The translations under genes were made by a program, and so were the position numbers. A model generated the notes under the pieces. It saw only the letters and a program-made list of their open reading frames with translations, was not told the DNA's origin and searched no databases. A stretch of DNA of 64,000 nt from positions 124,001 through 188,000 of the forward strand of contig NZ_BAAFZV010000003.1 in NCBI RefSeq assembly GCF_045866565.1, in the 5' to 3' direction. The stretch comes from Cognatilysobacter claricitrinus (lineage in GTDB: Bacteria > Pseudomonadota > Gammaproteobacteria > Xanthomonadales > Xanthomonadaceae). Position 1 is the first letter of the stretch, and every line of letters begins with the position of its first letter. Below, piece by piece: positions 24,996-34,215 of this stretch.

Positions 24996-25717
24996 GCACC
25001 TGGCTGTTCGACTTGGGCAATACGCGGCTCAAGTGCGCGCCGCTCATCGACGGACGTGTCGGTGGGGTGCAGGCGGTGCCGCACGTCAGTGGCGGCATTG
25101 CGGACGCGCTCGACGCGGTACTGCCGGCGCGTTTCGACGTCGCCTACGTCGCGAGCGTCGCCGGCGAGGACTTGCGAGTGGAACTGCTCGACGCACTGGT
25201 GACGCGCTGCACGCGAATCGAACTCGCGCGCACGCAGGCGCGGTTCGCCGGTCTTCGAATCGCATACGCGGTGCCCGCGCGGCTCGGCGTCGACCGTTTC
25301 CTCGCCATGCTCGGTGCGGCTCGACACGCGCAAGGCGCGGTGCTGGTCTGCGGCGTCGGCACCGCGCTCACCATCGACCTCGTCGACGCCGATGGCCTGC
25401 ATCGCGGCGGCCGCATCGCGCCCTCGCCGGAGCTGATGCGCGACGCCTTGCACCAGCGCGCATCGCAACTGCCCGTTGCCGGCGGCGACTGGGTCGACTG
25501 GGCCGACGACACCACCGATGCGCTCGCCTCCGGCTGCCTGGGCGCCGCGCTCGCGCTGGTTCGCGACGCACGCGACAGCGCGCGCACGACCCTCGGCGTC
25601 GAACCGACGCTTCTGCTGCACGGCGGCGGCGCACGGCCGCTGCACGAACGGCTGCACGGTGCGCGCTTCGCCGAGTCGCTGGTGCTCGACGGCCTCGCAC
25701 GCTGGGCCACGACGTGA
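24992..25717 (+). CDS. coaX: type III pantothenate kinase CoaX
   Basis: A 241-residue kinase for the first step of coenzyme A synthesis. The ASKHA-fold motifs are visible: FDLGNTRLKC for phosphate binding at the N-terminus, RLGVDRFLAMLGA in the middle, VLVCGVGTALTIDLV with the catalytic-site aspartate, and LLLHGGGARPL near the end. Its ATG overlaps the birA stop by four bases, a birA-coaX order common in this family of bacteria. Confidence 0.93.
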   Translation: MSTWLFDLGNTRLKCAPLIDGRVGGVQAVPHVSGGIADALDAVLPARFDVAYVASVAGEDLRVELLDALVTRCTRIELARTQARFAGLRIAYAVPARLGVDRFLAMLGAARHAQGAVLVCGVGTALTIDLVDADGLHRGGRIAPSPELMRDALHQRASQLPVAGGDWVDWADDTTDALASGCLGAALALVRDARDSARTTLGVEPTLLLHGGGARPLHERLHGARFAESLVLDGLARWATT

Positions 25718-25760
25718 GCGACGTCACGTCGCGGCGCCACGCCCGGCAAACCGCGCTCGC

Positions 25761-25766
25761 TAGAAT
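25761..25766 (+). promoter_or_regulatory. -10 box of the SPOR gene, leaderless geometry
   Basis: TAGAAT is followed by CGACCC and then the ATG at 25773, a six-base gap that places the transcription start at the start codon. No ribosome site is seen. Confidence 0.55.
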
Positions 25767-25772
25767 CGACCC

Positions 25773-26444
25773 ATGCTGATGCGTGCGCTGCTCGTGCTGT
25801 TGCTGGTGCTCAACGCGGGTGTCGCCGCGTGGTGGGCGCTGCACGCGCCTGCGCCGACGAGGTCGACGCCGATGCTGCCGGCCGATGTGCCGACGTTGCG
25901 GCTGGTCGGTGAGCCGACCGCGTCGATCGCCGCGTCGACCGTGCCGCCGCGCGTGGCGACGTCGCTGCGCTGCTACCGGTACGGGCCGTTCTCGAATGCG
26001 ACCGCGTTCGACGCCGCGCGTCGCGCGATCGTCGCCCAGGTCGCGTGGACCGCGACCGCCGAGCAGCTGGCCGGTACGCCGCGCGCGTGGCGGGTCGTGC
26101 TGCCGCAACCGGACCGCGCGACCGCCACCGCGACCGCTGCGCGCATCGGCGCCGCCGGTTTCCGCGACTACCTGGTCATGCCCGACGGCGGCACCGACGC
26201 CAACGCGATCGCGCTCGGGCGTTACCGCAACGAAACGTCGGCCCGCGAGCGCGTCGATGCACTGGCCAAGGCGGGCTTCCCCGCGCGCGCCGAGCCCGTC
26301 GGCGCGCGGGTCGTGCGATGGCTCGACGTCGCCGCGACCCCTGCCTTCGCCGCCCATTCGGCGACGCTCGGCCTGGAGGGCGCGCCCATCGACTGCGCCG
26401 GGGTCGTCCGCGACGGGCGCTACACTATCGCCGCGCCGGCTTAG
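25773..26444 (+). CDS. SPOR-domain protein, single membrane anchor
   Basis: A 223-residue protein with an uncleaved N-terminal membrane anchor (residues 3-22) and a periplasmic part. Its C-terminal half has a repeated RNP-like pattern typical of SPOR domains, which bind denuded peptidoglycan at division sites: CYRYGPFSNATAFDAARRA, WRVVLPQPD, then LGRYRNETSARERVDALAKAGF. The order birA-coaX-SPOR-tRNA-Thr supports the call. The stop codon lies inside the tRNA gene that follows. Confidence 0.75.
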   Translation: MLMRALLVLLLVLNAGVAAWWALHAPAPTRSTPMLPADVPTLRLVGEPTASIAASTVPPRVATSLRCYRYGPFSNATAFDAARRAIVAQVAWTATAEQLAGTPRAWRVVLPQPDRATATATAARIGAAGFRDYLVMPDGGTDANAIALGRYRNETSARERVDALAKAGFPARAEPVGARVVRWLDVAATPAFAAHSATLGLEGAPIDCAGVVRDGRYTIAAPA

Positions 26445-26510
26445 CTCAGTTGGTAGAGCAACTGATTTGTAATCAGTAGGTCGTCGGTTCGATTCCGACA
26501 GCCGGCACCA
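26435..26510 (+). tRNA. tRNA-Thr (anticodon TGT)
   Basis: A complete cloverleaf can be folded: acceptor GCCGGCT with AGCCGGC, D arm with TAGCTCAGTTGGTAGAGCA, anticodon stem ACTGA/TCAGT around the loop TTTGTAA (anticodon TGT, reading ACA), T arm TCGGTTCGATTCCGA, and an encoded CCA. TACACT at 26421-26426 is a fitting -10 box. The first ten bases overlap the 3' end of the SPOR gene, so the promoter is inside that gene. Confidence 0.97.
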
Positions 26511-26618
26511 TCCCCGCCCGCGCCATTCGCCGGTGGGGTTCCACCCGACGTACGAAGCCGCCGCGGTGTTGTAGTGTGACCTCCATCGCGGCCGGGGGGC
26601 GTCGCGGGGAGGACACCG

Positions 26619-29600
26619 GTGTCCGCACGGCCCGGAACGCGCAAGGGTTCGATCGACGTGGGCACGATGCTGCCGCACGTCGTCGTCGGGTCGGCGATGT
26701 TCGCGTTCGCCGCGATGCTGGCCCTTGCACTCGGCCGTGTCACCGGCGGCACCGCATCGCTGTGGATCGCCAATGCGCTCGTCGTCGGCTACGCCGTTCG
26801 CAGGCCGCAGGCACGCGTGGCGCCGCTCGTCGCGATCACCTTCATCGGCACGCTGCTGTCGGCCGGCTATCCGTGGCAGTACGCGCAGGCCGTCCTCGCC
26901 GCGGGCGTCGCCAACGCGGTCGAGGTCGCGATCGTGCTCGCCGTATTCCGGCGCATGCGGCTGGGGCTCGACGCGGCGCCCGACGGCGTCCGCGTGCTCA
27001 CCGGATTGACGATTGCCGTCGCGCTCGCGCCCGCCGTGGGCGCGCTCATCGGCGCATCGGCTCCCGGCCCCAGCAGAGGCTGGGGCGACCTGTTCCTGCG
27101 CTGGTTCTTCGCCGACGCGTTCGGCATGTTCGTGGTGCTGCCGTTCGCATGGTCGTATTCGCGCGCGGAGGGCCGCGAACTGCTACGAGGTCGACGCGGT
27201 GCGGAACTTGCCGCGTGCGTGGTCGCCTCGGTGGCGGTGTCGTTCGTCGCGGTCGCGCAGCTGCGGCACCCGTACGCGATCATCGCGCTGCCGTTGCTCG
27301 TCGTCGCCACGCGCGGTGTGCTCGCCACGTCGATCTGCAACGTCGCGGTGATCATCACGGTGGTGACCGTGACCTCGTTGCAGCAGCACGGCGTGCTCGC
27401 GGCGCAGGACGATGCGAACGATCCCGCACTGCAGTTCGCCTGGTTCCAGGCCTGCGTCAGCGCGATCGGGCCGCTGTTCGTCGCCGTGCTGACCGCCGAC
27501 CGCGACCGCGAGCGCACGCGTGCCGCGCAAACCGCCGAACGGCTGCAGGTGATCGCCGACAACCTGCCGGCGTACGTCGCCGAGTTGGGTCCCGACCTCA
27601 GCTATCGCTTCGCCAACCACAAGTACTCGATGTGGCTCGGCAAGGCGCCGTCGTCGCTCATCGGGCGCACGCCGGCCGAAGCGCTGGGCGAAGACGCCGC
27701 GCAGCGCGTGCGCCCGTACATGGATCGCGCGCTGGCTGGCGAACCCCAGCGCTTCGAGTTCGACCTGGCCGGCCAGCGCCTCGACGTGTTCTACGAACCG
27801 CTCGCGCATTCCGGCGGCTTCGTGCTGATGGCGCACGACGTGACGTGGCGTTACGAGGCGGAGCGCCGCTTCCGCCTGCTGCTTGAATCCGCGCCGGACG
27901 CGATGGTGCTGTTCCACCCGGAAACACGGCTGATCCTGCTGGTGAACCACCAGGCCGAACTCATGTTCGGGCGCCCGCGTGCGGAACTGCTCGATCATCG
28001 CGTGGCGGAGTTCGTCGAGGGCTTCGATCGAATCGACTGCGAGGCGATCCGCGCGCATCTGGAAGCGCGCGCCGCGCGCACGCAGGGCGACGTGCTCGAG
28101 CTGCAGGCGATCCATCTTGGCGGCATGCATTTCCCGGTCGAAGTGGTGCTCAGCGAATTGCGCTCGGGCGACGAGCTTCAGTTCGTCGCCGCGATCCGCG
28201 ACGTCTCCGCGCGACGCCGCACCGAACGCGCACTGCAGGAAGAACGCGAGCGCGCGCAGGTCACGCTGAATTCGATCGGCGACGCCGTGGTGACCTACGA
28301 CACCGCGCGCGTGGTCACCTCGCTCAACCCGATCGCCGAGGCGATGACCGGACTGACGCGCGACGACGCGATCGGCCGCCAGTTGCAGGACGTGGTGCGG
28401 CTGCACCACGCCGACGGCCGCCCGGAATCGCGCGAGGGCGCCGCGCTGCTGCATTGCCACGATGGCCAGGAACTGCACGTCGAGTACGCGCATTCACCGA
28501 TCAGTGGTGCGGACGGGCGCGTCGTCGGTGGCGTGACCGTACTGCGCGATGTCAGCGAAGTGCGCGCGATGGCCGAGCGCATGTCGCACCTCGCGCAGCA
28601 CGACTACCTCACCGGCCTTCCGAACCGCGTGCTGCTGCAGGATCGCCTGTCGCAGGCGATCCACCAGATCGGCCACGGCGCGCACGGCGCGGTGCTGTTC
28701 GTCGACCTCGACTTCTTCAAGACGATCAACGATTCGCTCGGCCACCAGGTGGGCGATCGCGTGCTGCAGGAAGTCGCGCGCCGCCTGGCCGCGGTGGTCG
28801 ACGCCGAGGACACGGTGAGCCGGCAGGGTGGCGACGAGTTCGTGCTGCTTCTCACGCGCCTGTCCGATCCGAGCGACGCCGCGCGCGTGGCGGAGAAGCT
28901 CATCGCGTCGATCGAGGCGCCGCTGGAGATCGATGGCCGCGCGCTGCACGTGTCGGCCAGTGTCGGCATCGCGCTGTTCCCGGAAGACGGCCAGGACATC
29001 CGCACGCTCACCAAGCAGGCCGACACCGCGCTGTACCACGCCAAGCAGACCGGCCGCGCGCGCTACAGCTACTTCACCGCGGTGATGAGCGAACGCGCCG
29101 ACCAGCGCCTGCGCCTTGAAAGCGAATTGCGCACGGCGGTGAGCGACGACCAGCTGTTCCTCGTCTACCAGCCGAAGATCCGCATGCCGGGTCGATCGGT
29201 GTCGGGCATGGAGGCGCTGGTGCGCTGGCGGCATCGCGACGGCCACGTCGTGCCGCCGGGCGATTTCATCCCGGTGGCGGAGGAAACCGGGCTGATCGTG
29301 TCGATCGACGAGTGGGTGCTGCGCGAGGCCTGCCGGCAGAACCGCGCATGGATCGACGCAGGCCTGCCGTCGCTGCCGATCGCGGTGAACCTATCGCTTG
29401 CGCGCTTCGATCCAGAACGCATCGTCGGCGGCATCGCGCGCGCACTGAGCGATAGCGGCCTCGCGCCGTGGCTGCTGGAAGTCGAGCTCACCGAGAGCCA
29501 GATGCTCGACCACAGCGAGCGCGCGTCGCAGCTGATCCAGGGCATCCGCAAGTTGGGCGTGCGCGTGTCGGTCGACGATTTCGGCACGGGCTATTCGAGT

Positions 29601-29930
29601 CTGGGCTACCTCACCCAGCACCGCTTCGATGCGATCAAGATCGACCGCTCGTTCGTGCAGGGCCTGCCGGGCGAGCCGGGGCAGAAAGCGGTCGTCGAAG
29701 CGATCCTCGGCATGGCGCGCGCGCTCGACTACCGCGTGGTGGGCGAGGGCGTGGAGACCAACGAGCAGGCCGACGCGCTGCTCGCGCTGGGTTGCCACGA
29801 GATGCAGGGCTTCCTGCTCGGACGGCCGATACCGGCGGCGGACATGGAGCGCCGCCTGCGCGAGGAGCCCGCCGCGCCGCTTTCGCCGTCGCCTCACCCG
29901 GATCGCGCCAACCTCGAACCATCCCGGTAA
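26619..29930 (+). CDS. MASE1-PAS-GGDEF-EAL signalling protein (c-di-GMP turnover)
   Basis: An 1103-residue membrane sensor. About residues 10-300 form a MASE1 domain with some eight helices. Three PAS-like domains follow (starting near LQVIADNLPAYVAEL, FRLLLESAPDAMVLF and LNSIGDAVVTYD). The GGDEF domain has HDYLTGLPNR, FVDLDFFKTIND and the active motif RQGGDEFVLL. The EAL domain has MEALVRWRH, VNLSLARF, VDDFGTGYSS and IKIDRSFV. Both catalytic motifs look intact, so synthesis and hydrolysis of c-di-GMP are both possible. The start is a GTG with GGGGAGG upstream. Confidence 0.93.
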   Translation: MSARPGTRKGSIDVGTMLPHVVVGSAMFAFAAMLALALGRVTGGTASLWIANALVVGYAVRRPQARVAPLVAITFIGTLLSAGYPWQYAQAVLAAGVANAVEVAIVLAVFRRMRLGLDAAPDGVRVLTGLTIAVALAPAVGALIGASAPGPSRGWGDLFLRWFFADAFGMFVVLPFAWSYSRAEGRELLRGRRGAELAACVVASVAVSFVAVAQLRHPYAIIALPLLVVATRGVLATSICNVAVIITVVTVTSLQQHGVLAAQDDANDPALQFAWFQACVSAIGPLFVAVLTADRDRERTRAAQTAERLQVIADNLPAYVAELGPDLSYRFANHKYSMWLGKAPSSLIGRTPAEALGEDAAQRVRPYMDRALAGEPQRFEFDLAGQRLDVFYEPLAHSGGFVLMAHDVTWRYEAERRFRLLLESAPDAMVLFHPETRLILLVNHQAELMFGRPRAELLDHRVAEFVEGFDRIDCEAIRAHLEARAARTQGDVLELQAIHLGGMHFPVEVVLSELRSGDELQFVAAIRDVSARRRTERALQEERERAQVTLNSIGDAVVTYDTARVVTSLNPIAEAMTGLTRDDAIGRQLQDVVRLHHADGRPESREGAALLHCHDGQELHVEYAHSPISGADGRVVGGVTVLRDVSEVRAMAERMSHLAQHDYLTGLPNRVLLQDRLSQAIHQIGHGAHGAVLFVDLDFFKTINDSLGHQVGDRVLQEVARRLAAVVDAEDTVSRQGGDEFVLLLTRLSDPSDAARVAEKLIASIEAPLEIDGRALHVSASVGIALFPEDGQDIRTLTKQADTALYHAKQTGRARYSYFTAVMSERADQRLRLESELRTAVSDDQLFLVYQPKIRMPGRSVSGMEALVRWRHRDGHVVPPGDFIPVAEETGLIVSIDEWVLREACRQNRAWIDAGLPSLPIAVNLSLARFDPERIVGGIARALSDSGLAPWLLEVELTESQMLDHSERASQLIQGIRKLGVRVSVDDFGTGYSSLGYLTQHRFDAIKIDRSFVQGLPGEPGQKAVVEAILGMARALDYRVVGEGVETNEQADALLALGCHEMQGFLLGRPIPAADMERRLREEPAAPLSPSPHPDRANLEPSR

Positions 29931-29944
29931 CGAGGAGTACGACC

Positions 29945-30196
29945 ATGGCAGATGACATTTCCGGCGGCGCGCCGGCGAGCGGCGTCGGCCGCCAGAACGA
30001 CGGCGACCCGACCGCGCGCGGCGCGGACCGCATCACAACCTCCATCGACGATCGGCAGGCCATCGAAGGCCGCGACGACGACGATCTCGCGGCGGCGAGC
30101 GAGCGCGAAGCCGTGCGACAGGCCGCGCGCAGCACGCCGTCGTCCGCTGACGTCCGCAGCGACGATCGCGGGCTGCCGGACGACGAACCGCGCTGA
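29945..30196 (+). CDS. small hydrophilic protein, unknown function
   Basis: An 83-residue, strongly charged protein with many aspartates and arginines (for example EGRDDDDLAAASEREAV) and no hydrophobic segment, so probably disordered. GAGGAG lies nine bases before the ATG, 14 bases after the stop of the GGDEF-EAL gene, so it is likely co-transcribed. No family is recognised. Confidence 0.6.
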   Translation: MADDISGGAPASGVGRQNDGDPTARGADRITTSIDDRQAIEGRDDDDLAAASEREAVRQAARSTPSSADVRSDDRGLPDDEPR

Positions 30197-30221
30197 GCAA
30201 CAACGCGCGCCGGGGTCGCCG

Positions 30222-30227
30222 ATACAA
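30222..30227 (+). promoter_or_regulatory. -10 box upstream of the arginase gene
   Basis: TACAAT about 60 bases before the arginase start is a good -10 match; the gene has its own ribosome-site-bearing leader. No clear -35 hexamer is visible. Confidence 0.4.
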
Positions 30228-30287
30228 TGCGGCCACCGGCCGGGCCTGCTGGGACGGGTGTCGCGGCGCCCGGGCGCGGAGATCCGC

Positions 30288-31211
30288 ATGTCCCGTTCCT
30301 ATCTCCCCGTCACCCTGATCGGTGCGCCGACCGACGTCGGCGCTGGCCATCGCGGCGCGCGCCTCGGGCCGGACGCCCTGCGCATCGCCGGCCTCGGCGA
30401 AGCACTCGTCGCACGCGGCGTCGACGTCGTCGACCGCGGCAACATCGACGGCCCGCGCAACCCGTGGCTCGATGCCGTCGACGGCTATCGCCACATCGCC
30501 GAAGTCACCGAATGGAATCGCCTCGTCATGGACGCGATGTACGGCGAGCTGCAGGCCGGCCGCATGCCGATCCTGCTCGGCGGCGACCACTGCCTCGGCC
30601 TCGGCTCGATCACCGGCGTCGCACGCTGGTGCCGCGAGCAGGGCAAGAAGCTGCGCGTGGTGTGGCTGGATGCGCACGCCGACTTCAACACCAGCGACGT
30701 CACCCCGTCCGGCAACATCCACGGCATGCCGGTCGCGTGCCTGTGCGGGCTCGGCCCGACGCCGCTGACGCACCTGGGTGGCAGCGCGCCGGCGATCCGC
30801 GCGGAGGACATCCGCCAGATCGGCATCCGTTCGGTCGACGAAGGCGAGCGTCGCCTGATCCGCCAGCACGGCATCGACGTCTACGACATGCGCTACATCG
30901 ACGAGGTCGGCATGCGCGCGGCGATGGAGGAAGCGCTCGACGGCCTTGACGACGACACCCACCTGCACGTGAGTTTCGATGTCGACTTCCTCGACCCGTC
31001 GATCGCGCCGGGCGTCGGCACCACGGTGCTCGGCGGCCCCACGTATCGCGAAGCGTCGCTCGTCATGGAGATGATCTGCGACACCGGTCGACTGGGCTCG
31101 CTCGACATCATGGAACTCAATCCGCTGATCGATGACCACAACCGCACGGCGATCCTCGCGGTCGACCTGATCGAAAGCCTGTTCGGCAAGTCGACGCTGC
31201 TACGTGATTGA
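30288..31211 (+). CDS. rocF: arginase
   Basis: A 307-residue enzyme hydrolysing arginine to ornithine and urea. The dinuclear manganese site is complete: GGDHCLGLGS, WLDAHADFNT, SGNIHGMP and SFDVDFLDPSIAPGVGT. IMELNPLIDDHNRTA near the end is also conserved. The length equals the Bacillus RocF class rather than agmatinase. GGAG lies seven bases before the ATG at 30288. Confidence 0.93.
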   Translation: MSRSYLPVTLIGAPTDVGAGHRGARLGPDALRIAGLGEALVARGVDVVDRGNIDGPRNPWLDAVDGYRHIAEVTEWNRLVMDAMYGELQAGRMPILLGGDHCLGLGSITGVARWCREQGKKLRVVWLDAHADFNTSDVTPSGNIHGMPVACLCGLGPTPLTHLGGSAPAIRAEDIRQIGIRSVDEGERRLIRQHGIDVYDMRYIDEVGMRAAMEEALDGLDDDTHLHVSFDVDFLDPSIAPGVGTTVLGGPTYREASLVMEMICDTGRLGSLDIMELNPLIDDHNRTAILAVDLIESLFGKSTLLRD

Positions 31212-31366
31212 CGCGTGATCGCGTTGTCCGCGTCGCACGCATGAATGCACCATGACGACGAACCGCCTGTCGCAGCAGCAGTCGACATTTGTTTCACACG
31301 CCTCCCTGTGTCATTCGCCCCACGGATATTCCATGCCGCATTTGCGGCTCTCCAGGAGATGACACC

Positions 31367-31519
31367 ATGAAGCGTCTGACTGCCCTGCTGCTCCTCGCAA
31401 TGTTTTCGATGAGCACCCTCACCGCCTGCAACACGATGGCGGGCGCCGGCAAGGATGTTCAGAAGGTTGGCGAGAAGGTCGAAGACAAGGCACAGGACTG
31501 CAAGGACGCGCATTGCTGA
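31367..31519 (+). CDS. entericidin A/B family lipoprotein
   Basis: A 50-residue lipoprotein: signal peptide with lipobox LTAC (cysteine at residue 21), then a short helical part KDVQKVGEKVEDKAQDCKD. This is the size and pattern of EcnA/EcnB, small cell-envelope lipoproteins linked to stationary phase in E. coli. AGGAGAT precedes the ATG. Only one member of the pair is present. A strong terminator follows. Confidence 0.9.
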   Translation: MKRLTALLLLAMFSMSTLTACNTMAGAGKDVQKVGEKVEDKAQDCKDAHC

Positions 31520-31541
31520 TCTGCGCGCGTCGCGAATGACC

Positions 31542-31569
31542 AAAGGGCCGGAGCAATCCGGCCCTTTTT
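31542..31569 (+). terminator. intrinsic terminator after the entericidin gene
   Basis: AAAGGGCCGGA and TCCGGCCCTTT form an 11-base perfect stem around GCAA, followed by TTTTTC including the arm's own T residues. It lies between convergent genes and may also act on the minus strand, though the T-tract there is short. Confidence 0.88.
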
Positions 31570-31596
31570 CGTTGTGTCGCGACGTGCTGCGTCGAA

Positions 31597-32373
31597 TCAC
31601 CAGCCCGGCGGCGGGTCGGGCACGAAACCGCTGCCCGGAAACGCGCGCGGCGCGCGCGGGTCGCGGCTGCCGTACGGAATGACGCCGCGTTGCACGAGCG
31701 CATACCGGTCGTCGTAGCGGATCTCGCTCACCTGCACGGGCGTACGGCTGGCGCGCACGAATCCAGTGCGCGAGACGGGCGAATACTCCCTGTCGCCATG
31801 CCCGGTGCCGATCGACTGCGCCTCCTGCGGCGCCGCGTTGGCACGTGGCTGCGCACCGGCGGCGTCGGCCTCGCGGCGCTCCGGCAGGTACACCGGCGGA
31901 GGCGGAGGCGGCGGCCGCGCTTCGTCGAACACCGCGATCCCGATTACGCCCACGTTGCGCGGACGCCCGGTGCGCGCGGCATAGCTGTCCTGCAGGTCGG
32001 CGAAATAGAACTGCGCGACGTCGTTCAACGACTTGCGCCAGCCGGTGATCTCGGTGGTCGCATACGGCTCGAGCACGTAACCCGCCTGGCCCGCACTCGC
32101 TGTCTGCCCGGTCACCGCGTTGACGCCGTCCACGCTGAGCACCACCAGCACGCGCGCGCCGCTGTGGTTGGCGAGCCGCACGGCGTAGCGGTGCCCGGGC
32201 GCGCCCGCCACCCACGCCTGACCCCGCCAGCCGTATTCAGGTAGCGCGCCGTACGCGGTGCGGTCGACGATGGACATGTCGACGCGATCGGCGTTCCAGC
32301 TGCGGGCGTGGGCGACGCCGGTGGCGAACAGGGCGGCGAGCGCGAGGACGGCGGCACGGGATGGGCGGGACAT
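31597..32373 (-). CDS. putative periplasmic protein, unknown function
   Basis: A 258-residue protein with a signal peptide (cleavage after AHA, about residue 23). The first 135 mature residues look like a beta-sandwich (YAVRLANHSGARVLVVLSVDG, VLEPYATTEITGWRKS). A stretch of seven prolines then links to a basic C-terminal part rich in R, D and Y, with the ending RAFPGSGFVPDPPPGW. I know no function for it. It diverges from trpS. Confidence 0.6.
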   Translation of the reverse strand: MSRPSRAAVLALAALFATGVAHARSWNADRVDMSIVDRTAYGALPEYGWRGQAWVAGAPGHRYAVRLANHSGARVLVVLSVDGVNAVTGQTASAGQAGYVLEPYATTEITGWRKSLNDVAQFYFADLQDSYAARTGRPRNVGVIGIAVFDEARPPPPPPPVYLPERREADAAGAQPRANAAPQEAQSIGTGHGDREYSPVSRTGFVRASRTPVQVSEIRYDDRYALVQRGVIPYGSRDPRAPRAFPGSGFVPDPPPGW

Positions 32374-32518
32374 GGCGGTGCTCGGCGGTGGGATGCAATC
32401 GTCAACGCGCGACGCCGCCCGACAGGGTTGCGACCCCCGCCCGCGTTCATCGCGCACCGGCCCGGGCCGCCCGGCGCCGCGCGGTAAACTCGCCGGCCAC
32501 ACGGTTTCGCGCACCACG

Positions 32519-33802
32519 ATGACCCGCACCCGCGTCCTTACCGGCATCACCACCTCGGGCACGCCGCACCTCGGCAACTACGCCGGCGCGATCCGGCCGG
32601 CGCTCGAGGCCAGCCGCTACCCGTCCGTCGAAAGCTTCTATTTCCTCGCCGACTACCACGCGCTGATCAAGGTGCAGGACCCGGCGCGCGTGCAGCGCTC
32701 GACGCTCGAAATCGCCGCCAGCTGGCTGGCCTGCGGGCTCGATCCGTCGACCGTCTGGTTCTACCGCCAGAGCGACATCCCCGAGATCCCGGAACTCACG
32801 TGGCTGCTCACCTGCGTCGCCGGCAAGGGCATCCTCAACCGCGCGCATGCCTACAAGGCGGCGGTCGACAAGAACCGCGAAGCCGGCGAGGACGACGATG
32901 CCGGCATCACCGCCGGCCTCTTCATGTACCCGGTGCTGATGGCCGCGGACATCCTGATCTTCAACGCGGACAAGGTGCCGGTCGGGCGCGACCAGATCCA
33001 GCACATCGAGATGGCGCGCGATTTCGGCCAGCGCTTCAACCATCTGTTCGGCGAGCACTTCACGCTGCCCGAAGCGGCGATCGAGGAGCACGTCGCAACG
33101 CTGCCCGGCCTCGACGGCCGCAAGATGAGCAAGAGCTACGACAACGTCATCCCGCTGTTCGCGCCGCGCGAGCAGCTGAAGAAGCTCATCTATTCGATCC
33201 TCACCGATTCGCGCGCACCGGGTGAGCCGAAGGATCCCGACACGTCGAACGTGTTCCAGCTCTACCAGGCGTTCTCGACGCCGCAGCAGGCGGCGGAGAT
33301 GCGTCGCGCGTTCGAATCCGGCATTGCGTGGGGCGACGCCAAACAGGCGCTGTTCGAGCGTATCGACGCGGAGATCTCGCCGATGCGCGAGAAGTACGAA
33401 GCGCTGATCGCCAAGCCGCAGGACATCGAAGCGGTGTTGCGCGATGGCGCATCGCGGCTGCGCGCGCGCTACGCGACGCCGCTGCTCGCCAGCCTGCGCG
33501 ATGCGGTCGGCCTGCGCGATCTGTCCAGGGTGGCGGTCGCCGCGTCGAGGGACGACGACAAGCCCGCGCCTGCGATGTTCAAGCAATACCGCGAGAGCGA
33601 CGGCAAGTTCTACTTCAAGCTCGTGCGTGGCGATCGCGTGCTGCTGCAGAGCGCGGGCTTCGACGCGCCGCGCGATGCCGGCCAACGCGTCGCAGCGCTC
33701 AAGCAGGCCGCGAAGCTGGATGACGAGGCATTGCTCGCCGACGGCGCGACGCGCGCCGAAGTGGACGCCGCCCTTGCGCAGATGGCGGAGGCCGCTGCGT
33801 GA
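32519..33802 (+). CDS. trpS: tryptophan--tRNA ligase with C-terminal extension
   Basis: A 427-residue class I synthetase; the usual length is about 330. Residues 1-335 hold the catalytic core, with the HIGH-type motif SGTPHLGN at 13-20, DKVPVGRDQIQHIE and KMSKS at 202-206. The remaining part after about residue 340 carries FKQYRESDGKFYFKLVRGDRVLLQSAGF, which resembles the DUF1508/YegP fold. TAAACT at about 32485 could be a -10 box with a short leader. It overlaps the next gene by four bases. Confidence 0.93.
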   Translation: MTRTRVLTGITTSGTPHLGNYAGAIRPALEASRYPSVESFYFLADYHALIKVQDPARVQRSTLEIAASWLACGLDPSTVWFYRQSDIPEIPELTWLLTCVAGKGILNRAHAYKAAVDKNREAGEDDDAGITAGLFMYPVLMAADILIFNADKVPVGRDQIQHIEMARDFGQRFNHLFGEHFTLPEAAIEEHVATLPGLDGRKMSKSYDNVIPLFAPREQLKKLIYSILTDSRAPGEPKDPDTSNVFQLYQAFSTPQQAAEMRRAFESGIAWGDAKQALFERIDAEISPMREKYEALIAKPQDIEAVLRDGASRLRARYATPLLASLRDAVGLRDLSRVAVAASRDDDKPAPAMFKQYRESDGKFYFKLVRGDRVLLQSAGFDAPRDAGQRVAALKQAAKLDDEALLADGATRAEVDAALAQMAEAAA

Positions 33803-34125
33803 GCCTGTCCATGCAGCAGATGCTCGCGCTGATCCTGTTCCTCCCGTGGTTCGCCATCCTGATCGGTTTGTACTGGTTCTATCCGCGGCAGCCGCGCAAC
33901 GCGGCGCGCCGTCTGTTCGATCTCGCATCGATCGCCATCGCACTCGTCGCGTTCGTGCTGATGATCCGCTGGGCGCATGGCTACGCCGTACCAACGGGCA
34001 CCGCGGGCAACATCTGGCGACAGGTGCTCGCGACGACGGCGGGCTATGCCGTGTTCCTCGGTGTGATGACCGTCGCATGGTTCCTGCGACGTCGCTGGCT
34101 GCGCAGCGAAAACGCCAACCGATAA
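33799..34125 (+). CDS. small integral membrane protein, unknown function
   Basis: A 108-residue protein with three membrane helices (MLALILFLPWFAILIGLYWF, IAIALVAFVLMI, AVFLGVMTVAWFL) and a positively charged C-terminus. Its GTG overlaps the trpS stop, so translation is probably coupled. A related protein follows trpS in other members of this family as far as I recall; no function is known. Confidence 0.65.
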   Translation: MSLSMQQMLALILFLPWFAILIGLYWFYPRQPRNAARRLFDLASIAIALVAFVLMIRWAHGYAVPTGTAGNIWRQVLATTAGYAVFLGVMTVAWFLRRRWLRSENANR

Positions 34126-34215
34126 ACGGCGTTTAAACCTTCGGCCCACGCGCCGCATCGATAAGCCATGTCGACGACGCCTCCGTCGCGACGTCCGCTC
34201 ACACAAGGCTTGTCC

